Positions 25,840 through 34,020 of a stretch of 64,000 nucleotides of DNA are shown here, in pieces (the stretch's first letter is position 1; each line of letters begins with the position of its first letter). Origin of the DNA: an uncultured Methylocystaceae bacterium (GTDB lineage: Bacteria; Pseudomonadota; Alphaproteobacteria; Rhizobiales; Beijerinckiaceae); contig CALMZV010000026.1 in NCBI GenBank assembly GCA_937870755.1, positions 124,001 through 188,000 of the forward strand. Direction: 5' to 3'. The notes beneath the pieces were generated by a model. The model searched no databases. It was not told the DNA's origin and was given only the letters and a program-made list of their open reading frames with translations. Both the position numbers and the translations under genes were made by a program.

Positions 25840-27378
25840 ATGGGGGTCGCCGAAGACCGCACGCCGATTCTGGTGGGGTGCGCGGACATCACCGATCTGA
25901 CGACGCCGATCGAACAGGGCCGCTCGCCGTTCGACCTGATCGCCGCGGCGGCGAAGAAGGCGCTGGCGGACACGGGCGCGACGGCGCTCGCCCAATCGAT
26001 CGACACGCTGGCGATGGTGCGGCTGTTTTCCGACACCTCGCACCGGTTCGCGACCAAGCTCGGCGCCTCGACCAATCCGCCGAAAAGCATCGCCAACCGG
26101 CTCGGCATCGCGCCCGCCCGTTGCATCTATACGTGGAACGGCGGGAACATGCCGCAATATCTCGTCAATTCGTTCGCCGAACAGATCGCGGGCGGAACGA
26201 TGCGCGCGGCGCTGATCGTGGGCGGCGAGGCGCTGCGCACGCAGCATGGCGTGGAACGCGCGGGGCTCGACGTTTCGTGGGCGGAGGAGCCGGGCGGGGC
26301 GCCGGAGCTGATCGGCGATCCGCGGCGCGGCTGGAGCGACCACGAGGACGCGCACAACATGCGCGCGGCGATCGCCATGTATCCGCTGATCGAGAACGCC
26401 ATTCGCGGAACGCTCAAGCGCGACGTCGCGACCCATCTCAAGGCGATGGGCGAATTGTTCGCGCATTTCGCGGCGGTCGCGGCCGCAAATCCGCTGGCCA
26501 CGCGGCGCGACGGATTCTCCGCCGCGCAACTGTCGACGGTCGACGCCGGCAACCGCTACATCGGCTTTCCCTATCCGCGCCTGATGAATTCCAACGCCTT
26601 CATCGATCAGGCGGCCGCGCTGGTGATGACGAGCGTGGGCGAGGCGCGCGCCTGCGGCGTGCCGCAGGAGAAGTGGGTTTTTCTGCACGGCTGCGCGGAC
26701 GGACACGACCACTGGTATCTGACCGAACGCGAGCGGCTCGATTCCTCCAACGGCATCCGTCTCGGCGTGAAGCGCGCGCTGGACATGGCCGGCAGGAGCC
26801 TCGCGGACATGTCGTTCTTCGACATCTATTCCTGCTTCCCATCGGCGGTGGAAGTAGCGTGCGCGGAAACGGGCCTGTCGCAGGACGATCCGCGCGGCCT
26901 GACGGTGACGGGCGGGCTGCCGTATTTCGGCGGGCCCGGCAATTCCTATGTCGTGCATTCGATTTCGGAAATGGTGCGGCGCGTGCGCGGAAAGCCCGGC
27001 GCGTTCGGTCTGGTGACCGCGAACGGCAACTATCTCACCAAGCATTCGTATGGCGTCTATTCGACGGCGCCGACGCAGGGGCCGTGGCGGCGCGAGGACC
27101 CGAAGAAACTGCAAGCCGAACTCGATGCGCTGCCGAAGGCGCCGTTCACCGAAACGCCCGCGGGGGAGGGGCGGATCGAATCCTATACCGTCATGCACGG
27201 GCGCAACGGACCCGAATATGCGATCGTCATCGGTCGCGAGACCGCGAGCGGCCGGCGGTTCGTCGCCAACACGCCGGCGGATGCGGCGACCCTCCTCGAT
27301 CTGCAGGAGAAGGAAAGTCTGGGACGCACCGGCGCGATCGGCCGCGATGGCGCACGCAACATTTTCACGCCGCACTGA
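25840..27378 (+). CDS. Thiolase-like protein without the nucleophilic cysteine
   Basis: A 512-aa thiolase-fold protein of the acetyl-CoA acetyltransferase-like group. Seen are the N-terminal PILVGCADITDLTTP, the nucleophile-loop region WNGGNMPQYLVN where the usual Cys is absent, DIYSCFPSAVEVACAETG and GGPGNSYVVHS near the C-terminus. The second ATG (25840) is favoured because GAGGA lies just before it; ATG 25822 has no ribosome-binding site. Proteins of this kind are annotated as acetyl-CoA acetyltransferases, but without Cys they probably do not do claisen chemistry in the usual way. They occur beside fatty-acid or branched-chain uptake genes, as here. Confidence 0.8.
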   Translation: MGVAEDRTPILVGCADITDLTTPIEQGRSPFDLIAAAAKKALADTGATALAQSIDTLAMVRLFSDTSHRFATKLGASTNPPKSIANRLGIAPARCIYTWNGGNMPQYLVNSFAEQIAGGTMRAALIVGGEALRTQHGVERAGLDVSWAEEPGGAPELIGDPRRGWSDHEDAHNMRAAIAMYPLIENAIRGTLKRDVATHLKAMGELFAHFAAVAAANPLATRRDGFSAAQLSTVDAGNRYIGFPYPRLMNSNAFIDQAAALVMTSVGEARACGVPQEKWVFLHGCADGHDHWYLTERERLDSSNGIRLGVKRALDMAGRSLADMSFFDIYSCFPSAVEVACAETGLSQDDPRGLTVTGGLPYFGGPGNSYVVHSISEMVRRVRGKPGAFGLVTANGNYLTKHSYGVYSTAPTQGPWRREDPKKLQAELDALPKAPFTETPAGEGRIESYTVMHGRNGPEYAIVIGRETASGRRFVANTPADAATLLDLQEKESLGRTGAIGRDGARNIFTPH

Positions 27379-27447
27379 GCGCCGCCGGGCGCGCGACTCG
27401 ATGCGGACATTTTTCATGCGCGCGCCGCGCGCCAGGCCGGGACCGAC

Positions 27448-28491
27448 ATGACTGACGCGCCGAAGGACGAGCTTCTCTATCCCTATCCCACACCGCCGGG
27501 GCCCGGCGAGACGGTGGAAGTCGCGCCCGGCGTGTTGTGGACGCGGATCGCGCTGCCGTTCCAGCTCAACCACGTGAACATCTATTTCATCGACGACGGC
27601 GACGGCTGGGCGGTGCTCGACACCGGCATCGACAACAAGGCGACGCGCGCGGCGTGGGAGGGGCTTGCCGCCGGCCCGCTGAAGGGGCGCCGGCTGACGC
27701 GGCTTATCGTCACCCATTTCCATCCCGACCACATCGGGCTTGCGGGCTGGCTGTGCGGACGGTTCGACATTCCCCTCCTGACCACGCAGACGTCCTATCT
27801 CGGCTGTCTCAACATTTCGCTCTCGGCCGGCGCGCTCGACGCCAAACCCTATCGCGATTTCTACCTGAACCACGGGCTCGATCCGCAGACGACGCATCTC
27901 GTCACCACCAAAGGCCACGGCTATCTGCGCATGGTTTCGCAACTGCCGCCGACCTTCGAGCGGATCGTGGCGGGCGACGAGATCCGGATCGGGGGCCGTG
28001 TGTTCCAGGTGCTCACCGGCGACGGCCATGCGCCGGAACAGGCGATGCTTTATTGCCCGGAGGAGAAGTTCCTGCTCGCCGCCGACCAGGTGCTGGCGAA
28101 AATCTCGCCCAACGTGAGCGTGTGGGAGGTCGATCCCGACGGCGATCCGCTCGGTCTCTACATCCGCTCGCTGCGCGCCTTTCAGACAAATCTGCCGGAA
28201 GACACGCTGGTGCTGCCCGGACATCAGGCGCCGTTCCACGGATTGCACACGCGCGCCGCACAATTGATCGACCACCATGCGGTGCGGTGCGAAGCGATCG
28301 CGCAGGCCTGCCGCACGACGCCGCAACCGGCGGCGGCGTTCGTGCCGGTCATCTTCCACCGCCCGCTCGACGCGCACCAGCTGAGCTTCGCATTCACCGA
28401 AGTGCTCGCGCATGTGAACTACATGCTGCGCAAGGGCGAACTGAAATGGGCCGAGCCCGATGGCGAGGTGCGGCGGTTGACGTCGGCCTGA
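27448..28491 (+). CDS. MBL-fold metallohydrolase
   Basis: A 347-aa metallo-beta-lactamase-fold hydrolase. The zinc-binding signature is THFHPDHIG (HxHxDH) at about residue 90, with a further His at about 192 (GDGHAPEQA), the AADQVL Asp and LPGHQAPF near 255. Such enzymes cleave thioesters, lactones or phosphoesters; some act on acyl-CoA or are linked to glyoxalase-type reactions. Its place 69 bp after the thiolase-like gene and 89 bp before the liv genes suggests a link to acyl-CoA or branched-chain substrate metabolism. The substrate is unknown. Confidence 0.9.
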   Translation: MTDAPKDELLYPYPTPPGPGETVEVAPGVLWTRIALPFQLNHVNIYFIDDGDGWAVLDTGIDNKATRAAWEGLAAGPLKGRRLTRLIVTHFHPDHIGLAGWLCGRFDIPLLTTQTSYLGCLNISLSAGALDAKPYRDFYLNHGLDPQTTHLVTTKGHGYLRMVSQLPPTFERIVAGDEIRIGGRVFQVLTGDGHAPEQAMLYCPEEKFLLAADQVLAKISPNVSVWEVDPDGDPLGLYIRSLRAFQTNLPEDTLVLPGHQAPFHGLHTRAAQLIDHHAVRCEAIAQACRTTPQPAAAFVPVIFHRPLDAHQLSFAFTEVLAHVNYMLRKGELKWAEPDGEVRRLTSA

Positions 28492-28580
28492 AACCGTCGC
28501 GGGCTTGATTTCGCGAGGGCGATCGCCCATCGTCGCGGCAAGACGCGGCGAAGATCGCGCATGACTTCAAGGAGCGGTTC

Positions 28581-29834
28581 ATGTCTGTCGGATCGATCAA
28601 TCGTCGCACGTTCACGGTCGGCGCCGCCGCGCTGACGGCCGGCGCGGTCGCGTCGCCCTATGTCCGGCGCGCGGGCGCGCAGGGCGCGCCGATCCGCGTC
28701 GGCGTCATCAATTCGATGAGCGGATCGCTCGCCGCCTATTCGCAGGAGGGTCATCCCGCCTTCGTCTATCTGATCGACAAGATCAACGCCGAAGGCGGCA
28801 TCAAGAGCATGGGCGGCGCCAAGATCGAACTGGTCATGGCCGATGACACCAGCCAGCCCGCGCGCACGGCGACGGAAGCGCGCCGGCTGATCACGGAAGA
28901 GAAGGTCGATCTTCTGACCGGCAGCCTGCTGTCGGCGCAGATGCTGGCGATCTCGCCGGTGCTCGACGAATTGCAGCAGCCCTGCCTGTCGGTGTGGGCG
29001 GGCGGCTCGAAATCGCCGTTCCTCTATACGCTCGGCTATCATTACGACCGCGGCTACGCGAAATCGATGGCCGATTTCGCCGTCTTTCTGCGCGACAAGA
29101 AGGGTTTCGCGCTCAAGACGTTCACGCCGTGCTACTCCAACTACGAGGCCGGCCAGCAGACCAACAATTTCCTGGTCGACCGCATGAAGAAGGCGGGATT
29201 CGAGGTTCTGGGCGAGGCGCCGCTCGACACCAAGGCGCAGGACCAGACGCCGGCCATGATCCGCATCCGCTCCATGAAGCCGGATCTCGTGATGGGGCTG
29301 GTGACGCCGCGCGACGGCATTCTCATGCATCAGGCGCGCTACAACCTGGCCTATCACAACAGCATTTTCGCCGGCGGCACCGGCGGCTACAGCGACCTGA
29401 CGCTGTGGCGCGACCTCTCGCCCGACATCGCCAAGGCGGTGCTCACGCGCAACCTGTTCGCGATGACCGGGTTCAGCGCGAGCGCGAACATCTCGGGCAT
29501 GCAGAAGATCGTGACCGAACTGCGCGATGTGGCGAAACTGAAACTGATCGGTCAGTCGGCGATCCAGTCCGCACAGGCCGCGCGCGTCGTGCAGCGCGTG
29601 CTGGAGGCGGCCGGCTCGCGCGACAAGAAGGCGCTGCTCGAAGGCTTCAAGAAGCTCGACATCAAGTTCGGCGATCCCGACCTCTACCTGTCGAAGCCGT
29701 CCGGGCTGAAATTCGCCGACGATCGCCTGCTGGAAGACGGTTCGGCGATGTTCGTGCAATGGATGGAAAACCAGAGCCAGCAGGTGATTTTCCCCGACCA
29801 GTTCGCGAACGCCCAGCCACGCGCGAAGGCCTGA
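28581..29834 (+). CDS. livK: Branched-chain amino-acid-type ABC transporter, substrate-binding protein
   Basis: A 417-aa periplasmic binding protein of the LivK/AmiC type (peripla_BP_6). The N-terminus has a Tat-like signal NRRTFTVGAAALTAG with an arginine pair and AQG cleavage site near residue 35. The mature part starts with IRVGVINSMSGSLAAYSQEG, the usual opening of the family. It is followed by both ATPase and both permease genes. Ligand specificity (leucine-type amino acids, amides or aromatic compounds) cannot be read. AAGGAG precedes the ATG. Confidence 0.92.
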   Translation: MSVGSINRRTFTVGAAALTAGAVASPYVRRAGAQGAPIRVGVINSMSGSLAAYSQEGHPAFVYLIDKINAEGGIKSMGGAKIELVMADDTSQPARTATEARRLITEEKVDLLTGSLLSAQMLAISPVLDELQQPCLSVWAGGSKSPFLYTLGYHYDRGYAKSMADFAVFLRDKKGFALKTFTPCYSNYEAGQQTNNFLVDRMKKAGFEVLGEAPLDTKAQDQTPAMIRIRSMKPDLVMGLVTPRDGILMHQARYNLAYHNSIFAGGTGGYSDLTLWRDLSPDIAKAVLTRNLFAMTGFSASANISGMQKIVTELRDVAKLKLIGQSAIQSAQAARVVQRVLEAAGSRDKKALLEGFKKLDIKFGDPDLYLSKPSGLKFADDRLLEDGSAMFVQWMENQSQQVIFPDQFANAQPRAKA

Positions 29835-29873
29835 GCCGCAGCGCTTCGAAATCCGCCTGATGAGGAGGGGCCG

Positions 29874-30593
29874 GTGGCGATCCTTGCGGTCGACAACGTC
29901 AGCAAGCGTTTCGGCGGGCTGGTCGCCGTCGACTCGGTTTCGTTTTCCGTGGCGGAGGGCGAAATCCTCGGCATCATCGGGCCGAACGGCGCCGGCAAGA
30001 CCACGCTGTTCGGCCTGATCTCCGGCTTCATGCCGCCAAGCGCGGGCGACGTGAAATTCGACGGCGCCTCGATCGTCGGCGTGGCGCCGCATCTTCTGGT
30101 GCGGCGCGGGCTGTCGCGCTCGTTCCAGATCGTGCAGACCTTCGCGGACATGTCGACGCTGGATGTGGTGACGACGGCCGCGCTCGTGCGCCGGCCCCTG
30201 CTGGAGGCGATCGACTATGCCGGCCACGTGCTCGCGCGCGTGGGGTTGCAGGGCAAGGAGCATCTCACCCCCAAGCAATTGTCGTTGCAGGACAAGAAGC
30301 TTCTCGAGGTCGCCAAATGCGTGGCGACCGATCCGCGGCTGGTCCTGCTCGACGAGGTGATGGCCGGACTGACGCTCGCCGAGACCGAGGCGCCGCTGGC
30401 CGTCATCCGCGAGCTGAACGCGCAGGGCGTGACCATCGTGATGATCGAACATGTGATGCCGGTCATCATGCGGCTGGCGCAGCGCATGATCGTTCTCAAC
30501 TTCGGCGCCAAGATCGCGGAAGGGACGCCGCAGGAGATCGTCGAGAACAAGGCGGTGGTGGACGCCTATTTCGGAGACCACGTCGATGCTTGA
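29874..30593 (+). CDS. livG: Branched-chain-type ABC transporter ATP-binding protein LivG
   Basis: A 239-aa ABC ATPase. Walker A is GPNGAGKTT at about residue 37, Walker B LVLLDEVMAGL, and the switch His is in IEHVMPVIM. The signature loop reads LSLQDKKLLE rather than LSGGQ, a LivG-like variation. The start is the GTG at 29874 with GAGGAGGGG upstream. It overlaps livF by 8 bp. Confidence 0.93.
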   Translation: MAILAVDNVSKRFGGLVAVDSVSFSVAEGEILGIIGPNGAGKTTLFGLISGFMPPSAGDVKFDGASIVGVAPHLLVRRGLSRSFQIVQTFADMSTLDVVTTAALVRRPLLEAIDYAGHVLARVGLQGKEHLTPKQLSLQDKKLLEVAKCVATDPRLVLLDEVMAGLTLAETEAPLAVIRELNAQGVTIVMIEHVMPVIMRLAQRMIVLNFGAKIAEGTPQEIVENKAVVDAYFGDHVDA

Positions 30594-31290
30594 GGCGCGT
30601 GGCCTGACGGCGGGATACGACGGCGTTGCGATCCTGCGCGACGTGAACCTCAGCGTCGGCAAGGGCGAGATCGTCGGCCTGCTCGGCGCCAACAACGCCG
30701 GCAAGTCGACCCTCATCAACGTGTTTTCCGGCATCGTGCCGGCGATGGCGGGACAAATCCTGCTCGAGGGCGAGGACATCACCCATGTCAGCGCGCCGCG
30801 CCGCGTGGAGATGGGCGTGGTGCAGGTGCCCGAAGGGCGCCTCGTCTTTCCGCAGATGACGGTGCGCGAGAACCTGCTGCTGGGCGGGTTCAACGCCACC
30901 GCGCGCCCCAACCGGCCGCGCGAACTCGACCATGTGCTGTCGCTGTTTCCGCGGCTCGGCGAGCGGCTCGGACAGAACGCGGGCACGCTGTCGGGCGGCG
31001 AGCAGCAGATGGTCGCCATCGGCCGCGGGCTGATGGCGGGCGCGCGCGTGCTGATGCTGGACGAACCCTCGCTCGGCCTCTCGCCGTTGTTCGTGCAGTT
31101 CATTTTCGAGATCATCGACAAGCTGCACGCAGCCGGCATGACCATCCTTCTGGTCGAACAGAACCTGTCGCTCACCCTCAAACACGCCGATCGCTGCTAC
31201 GTGCTGGAGCGTGGCGTCGTCGCGGTGGAGGGCGATGCGGAAACGGTGAGGAACGATCCGCGCACCCGCGCGGCGTATCTGGGCATGTGA
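30586..31290 (+). CDS. livF: Branched-chain-type ABC transporter ATP-binding protein LivF
   Basis: A 234-aa ABC ATPase. Walker A is GANNAGKST (Asn replaces Gly), the signature motif LSGGEQQMVAIGRGLM, and Walker B VLMLDEPSLGLSP. VPEGRLVFPQMTVRENL is typical of LivF. It pairs with LivG to drive import through LivH and LivM. The downstream livH begins after 3 bp. Confidence 0.94.
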   Translation: MLEARGLTAGYDGVAILRDVNLSVGKGEIVGLLGANNAGKSTLINVFSGIVPAMAGQILLEGEDITHVSAPRRVEMGVVQVPEGRLVFPQMTVRENLLLGGFNATARPNRPRELDHVLSLFPRLGERLGQNAGTLSGGEQQMVAIGRGLMAGARVLMLDEPSLGLSPLFVQFIFEIIDKLHAAGMTILLVEQNLSLTLKHADRCYVLERGVVAVEGDAETVRNDPRTRAAYLGM

Positions 31291-31293
31291 GCC

Positions 31294-32154
31294 ATGGAAG
31301 AACTGCTGCAAGCCCTCGTGCAGGGATTTCTGATGGGCTCGGCCTACGGGCTGCTCGCGCTCGGCATGGGGCTGGTCTACGGCGTATCGGGCATCGTCAA
31401 TTTCTCGCACGGCGATTTCGTGTCGCTGGGCATGTATCTGTGCCTGGCGATATACACCGCGCTCGCGCTCGACCCGTATGTGTCGGTGATCTTCACGCTG
31501 CCGGCGATGACGATTCTCGGCGCGCTCACCTATCGCTACCTCATCAAGCCGATCGCGGGCCGTCAGTTGCTGATGGTCATCCAGCTCACGCTCGGCGTCG
31601 CGCTGTTGTTGCAGAACGGGCTGATGATGGCGTTCGGCGGGCAACCGACGCGCGTGCCCTCGATGCTGGAATCGAAACTGTTCATCGTCGGCGACGTCAT
31701 CATGCGCGCGCCGCATCTGGTGGCGGCGGGAGTGTCGTTCACGCTGGCTGCGGCTCTCTACGTCATGCTGCAATCGACGGACGTCGGCCGGTCGATCCGC
31801 GCGGTGCAGCAGGAGCCGCGCGCGGCGGCGCTGATGGGCGTCGATGTCGGGCGCGTGCAGGTGCTCACCTTCGCCATCGGCATCGGAATACTGGCGATCG
31901 CGGCGGCGCTGCTCTTGCCGGGCATGCCCATCCAGCCAAACCAGGGACTGCGGTTCACCGTCATCACGCTTCTGGTGTTCGTGCTCGGCGGCATGACGAA
32001 TTTCGTCGCCATCATGCTCGGCGGCATCGTCATCGGCGTCGCCGAGGCGATCGGCACCATCTACATGACGCACACGACAGGCCAGCTGCTGCCCTATCTG
32101 ATCTTCGTGGCGATCATGCTGTTCCGCCCGCAAGGGCTGGTGTGGAGGAGCTGA
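31294..32154 (+). CDS. livH: Branched-chain-type ABC transporter permease LivH
   Basis: A 286-aa inner-membrane permease with about eight transmembrane segments. Family features are GSAYGLLALGMGLVYGVSGIV-type opening helix, NFSHGDFVSLGMYL, and the C-terminal VFVLGGMTNFVAIMLGGIV coupling region. It forms the channel with LivM. It is separated from livM by one base. Confidence 0.93.
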   Translation: MEELLQALVQGFLMGSAYGLLALGMGLVYGVSGIVNFSHGDFVSLGMYLCLAIYTALALDPYVSVIFTLPAMTILGALTYRYLIKPIAGRQLLMVIQLTLGVALLLQNGLMMAFGGQPTRVPSMLESKLFIVGDVIMRAPHLVAAGVSFTLAAALYVMLQSTDVGRSIRAVQQEPRAAALMGVDVGRVQVLTFAIGIGILAIAAALLLPGMPIQPNQGLRFTVITLLVFVLGGMTNFVAIMLGGIVIGVAEAIGTIYMTHTTGQLLPYLIFVAIMLFRPQGLVWRS

Positions 32155-32155
32155 C

Positions 32156-33127
32156 ATGCGGCCGGATTTCTACCGCACGCTGCTCTCGCCCTGGCCCTGG
32201 CTCGTGCTTACCGTCGGCGCGGTCATGCCGCTGCTGTTGCCCAATTACTATCTGCACATTCTCACAGTCACGCTGATCTACGCCGCGCTCGCGTCGGCCT
32301 GGAACATCGTGGGCGGAATCGCGGGACAGATTTCGCTCGCCCATTCGCTGTTCGTGGGCGCGGGGGCGATGCTGTCGAGCGCGCTTCTGGTCAAGCTCGG
32401 CGTCAACATGTGGCTCGGCATGCTCGCGGCCGCCGCCGTCTCGGCGGTCATCGGCGCGCTCGTCTCGTTCATCGACTACCGCTTCCGGCTCGGTCACCTG
32501 TCGTTCGCCCTCATCACGCTGGCGTTCGCCGAGATGGCTGAAATCTATGTCATCGGCACGGATTTCCTCGGCGGCGCCTCGGGCCTGTTCCTGCCCAGGG
32601 ACACGGGCGACATCACGCAATTCCAGTTCGGCGGCGGACGCGGCGCCTATTGGGTCATGCTGGGCATGACGGCGCTGTGCATTCTGGTCAATCTGGCGAT
32701 CCTCACCTCGCCGCTGGGATACAACCTGCGCTCGATGCGCGACAACGAGAACGCCGCGCAGGCGATCGGCGTCGGCCTGTTGCGCAACAAGACGCTGGCG
32801 ATGACCATCTCGGCCGTGCTGACCTCGATCATCGGCACGATCTACGCGCGCTATCTCACCTTCGCCGATCCCTATCTGCTCGCCTCGCCCGTGCTGACGA
32901 TCGAGATCGTGCTGTTTGCGACCGTCGGCGGGCTGGGCAGCGCCATCGGCCCGGCGCTCGGCGCGTTCCTGCTGGCGCCGGTCGGCGAAATCCTGCGCGG
33001 TCAACTCGGCGACAAGCTGCCGGGGTTGCATTATTTCATCTACGGGTTGGTCGTCATCGGCGTCATTCTGGCGAGCCCCGGCGGCGTCTGGTCGTTCATT
33101 AAATCGCTCGGGCGCAGGCGCTCGTAA
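32156..33127 (+). CDS. livM: Branched-chain-type ABC transporter permease LivM
   Basis: A 323-aa inner-membrane permease, LivM type, with about nine transmembrane segments. Seen are YAALASAWNIVGGIAGQISLAH, LGHLSFALITLAFAE and the MRDNENAAQAIGVG coupling stretch, followed by VGGLGSAIGPALGAFLL. It completes a full livKGFHM transporter. The gene ends 2 bp before a convergent gene, so there is no separate terminator. Confidence 0.93.
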   Translation: MRPDFYRTLLSPWPWLVLTVGAVMPLLLPNYYLHILTVTLIYAALASAWNIVGGIAGQISLAHSLFVGAGAMLSSALLVKLGVNMWLGMLAAAAVSAVIGALVSFIDYRFRLGHLSFALITLAFAEMAEIYVIGTDFLGGASGLFLPRDTGDITQFQFGGGRGAYWVMLGMTALCILVNLAILTSPLGYNLRSMRDNENAAQAIGVGLLRNKTLAMTISAVLTSIIGTIYARYLTFADPYLLASPVLTIEIVLFATVGGLGSAIGPALGAFLLAPVGEILRGQLGDKLPGLHYFIYGLVVIGVILASPGGVWSFIKSLGRRRS

Positions 33128-33129
33128 GG

Positions 33130-34020
33130 TCAGACCAGCGCGGGTTCGACGGGTTTCACGTCGACCGACACGTTCATTTTCTGCCTGCCGGACGACAGGA
33201 TGACGCCATCGATCGGCGACACGTCCGCATAGTCGCGGCCGACCGCGACCTCGATATGGTCGTCGTTCACCTGCAACGCATTGGTCGGATCGAGGCCGCA
33301 CCAGCCGGCGTTTGGCCCGCACCACACGCGCACCCACGCATGGGAGACGTCGGCGCCTTCGAGGCGCGGCTGGCCGGGCGGGGGAATGGTGCGGATGTAG
33401 CCGGAAACATAAGCCGCCGGCACGCCCAGCCCGCGCAGACCCGCGATCATGATGTGCGCGAAATCCTGGCACACGCCGCCGCGCTGTTCGAATGCCTGCG
33501 ACAGCGGCGTGGAGACGAGGGTCGCTTCCGGATCGTAGCGGAAATCGCGGCGGATGCGTTGCATGAGATCGATCGCGGCGGCGAGCGCCGGGCGGCCGGC
33601 CGTGAAGCTTTCGGCGGCATAGGCGGTGGCCGGGCCGTAGAGCGGCGCCAGTCGCGAGGGAAAGATGTGATGGGCGGGGGAGCGCGCATCGAGCGTGCGG
33701 CTCGCCATCGCGTCGCGCCGCACATCCTCCCAGGCGGGCGTGAGGTCGGCGTGCGGCTGCGGGGCGCGATGCACCTCGATGCGCGCGAGCGAAGTCACGC
33801 GCAATTCGCGGTGCAGCTCCTCGATCCGCAGCGTGGTGACCTGATTGCCGAAGAAGTCGCGGCGCGTGTGGCGCGCGACGGGGGCGGGCGTCACGTCGAT
33901 GCCGGCGTCGATCACGTGCTGCTCGCGGCTCTCGCGCGGCGACAGGCGCAGCGCGCAGAGCGTGGAGGCGACGGGCGCTTCGTAATTGTAGGTGGTGACG
34001 TGGCGCAGGTCGTATATCAC
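33130..34020 (-). CDS. Transglutaminase-like cysteine peptidase of the alpha-E/ATP-grasp cluster
   Basis: A 296-aa protein with an N-terminal beta domain starting IYDLRHVTTYNYEAPV and a transglutaminase core: catalytic Cys in RGGVCQDFAHIM (about 185), His in DVSHAWVRVW (about 227) and Asp in LDPTNALQVNDDHIEVAVGRDY. Start is the GTG in a GTGA overlap with the ATP-grasp gene. Such transglutaminases always sit with circularly permuted ATP-grasp and alpha-E proteins in a predicted peptide-ligation or peptide-trimming system; the peptide is unknown. Convergent with livM. Confidence 0.92.
   Translation of the reverse strand: MIYDLRHVTTYNYEAPVASTLCALRLSPRESREQHVIDAGIDVTPAPVARHTRRDFFGNQVTTLRIEELHRELRVTSLARIEVHRAPQPHADLTPAWEDVRRDAMASRTLDARSPAHHIFPSRLAPLYGPATAYAAESFTAGRPALAAAIDLMQRIRRDFRYDPEATLVSTPLSQAFEQRGGVCQDFAHIMIAGLRGLGVPAAYVSGYIRTIPPPGQPRLEGADVSHAWVRVWCGPNAGWCGLDPTNALQVNDDHIEVAVGRDYADVSPIDGVILSSGRQKMNVSVDVKPVEPALV

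Noticed and set aside
28419-31181. Minus-strand open frame of 920 codons
   Set aside because: Antisense to the liv genes; no motifs, shadow.
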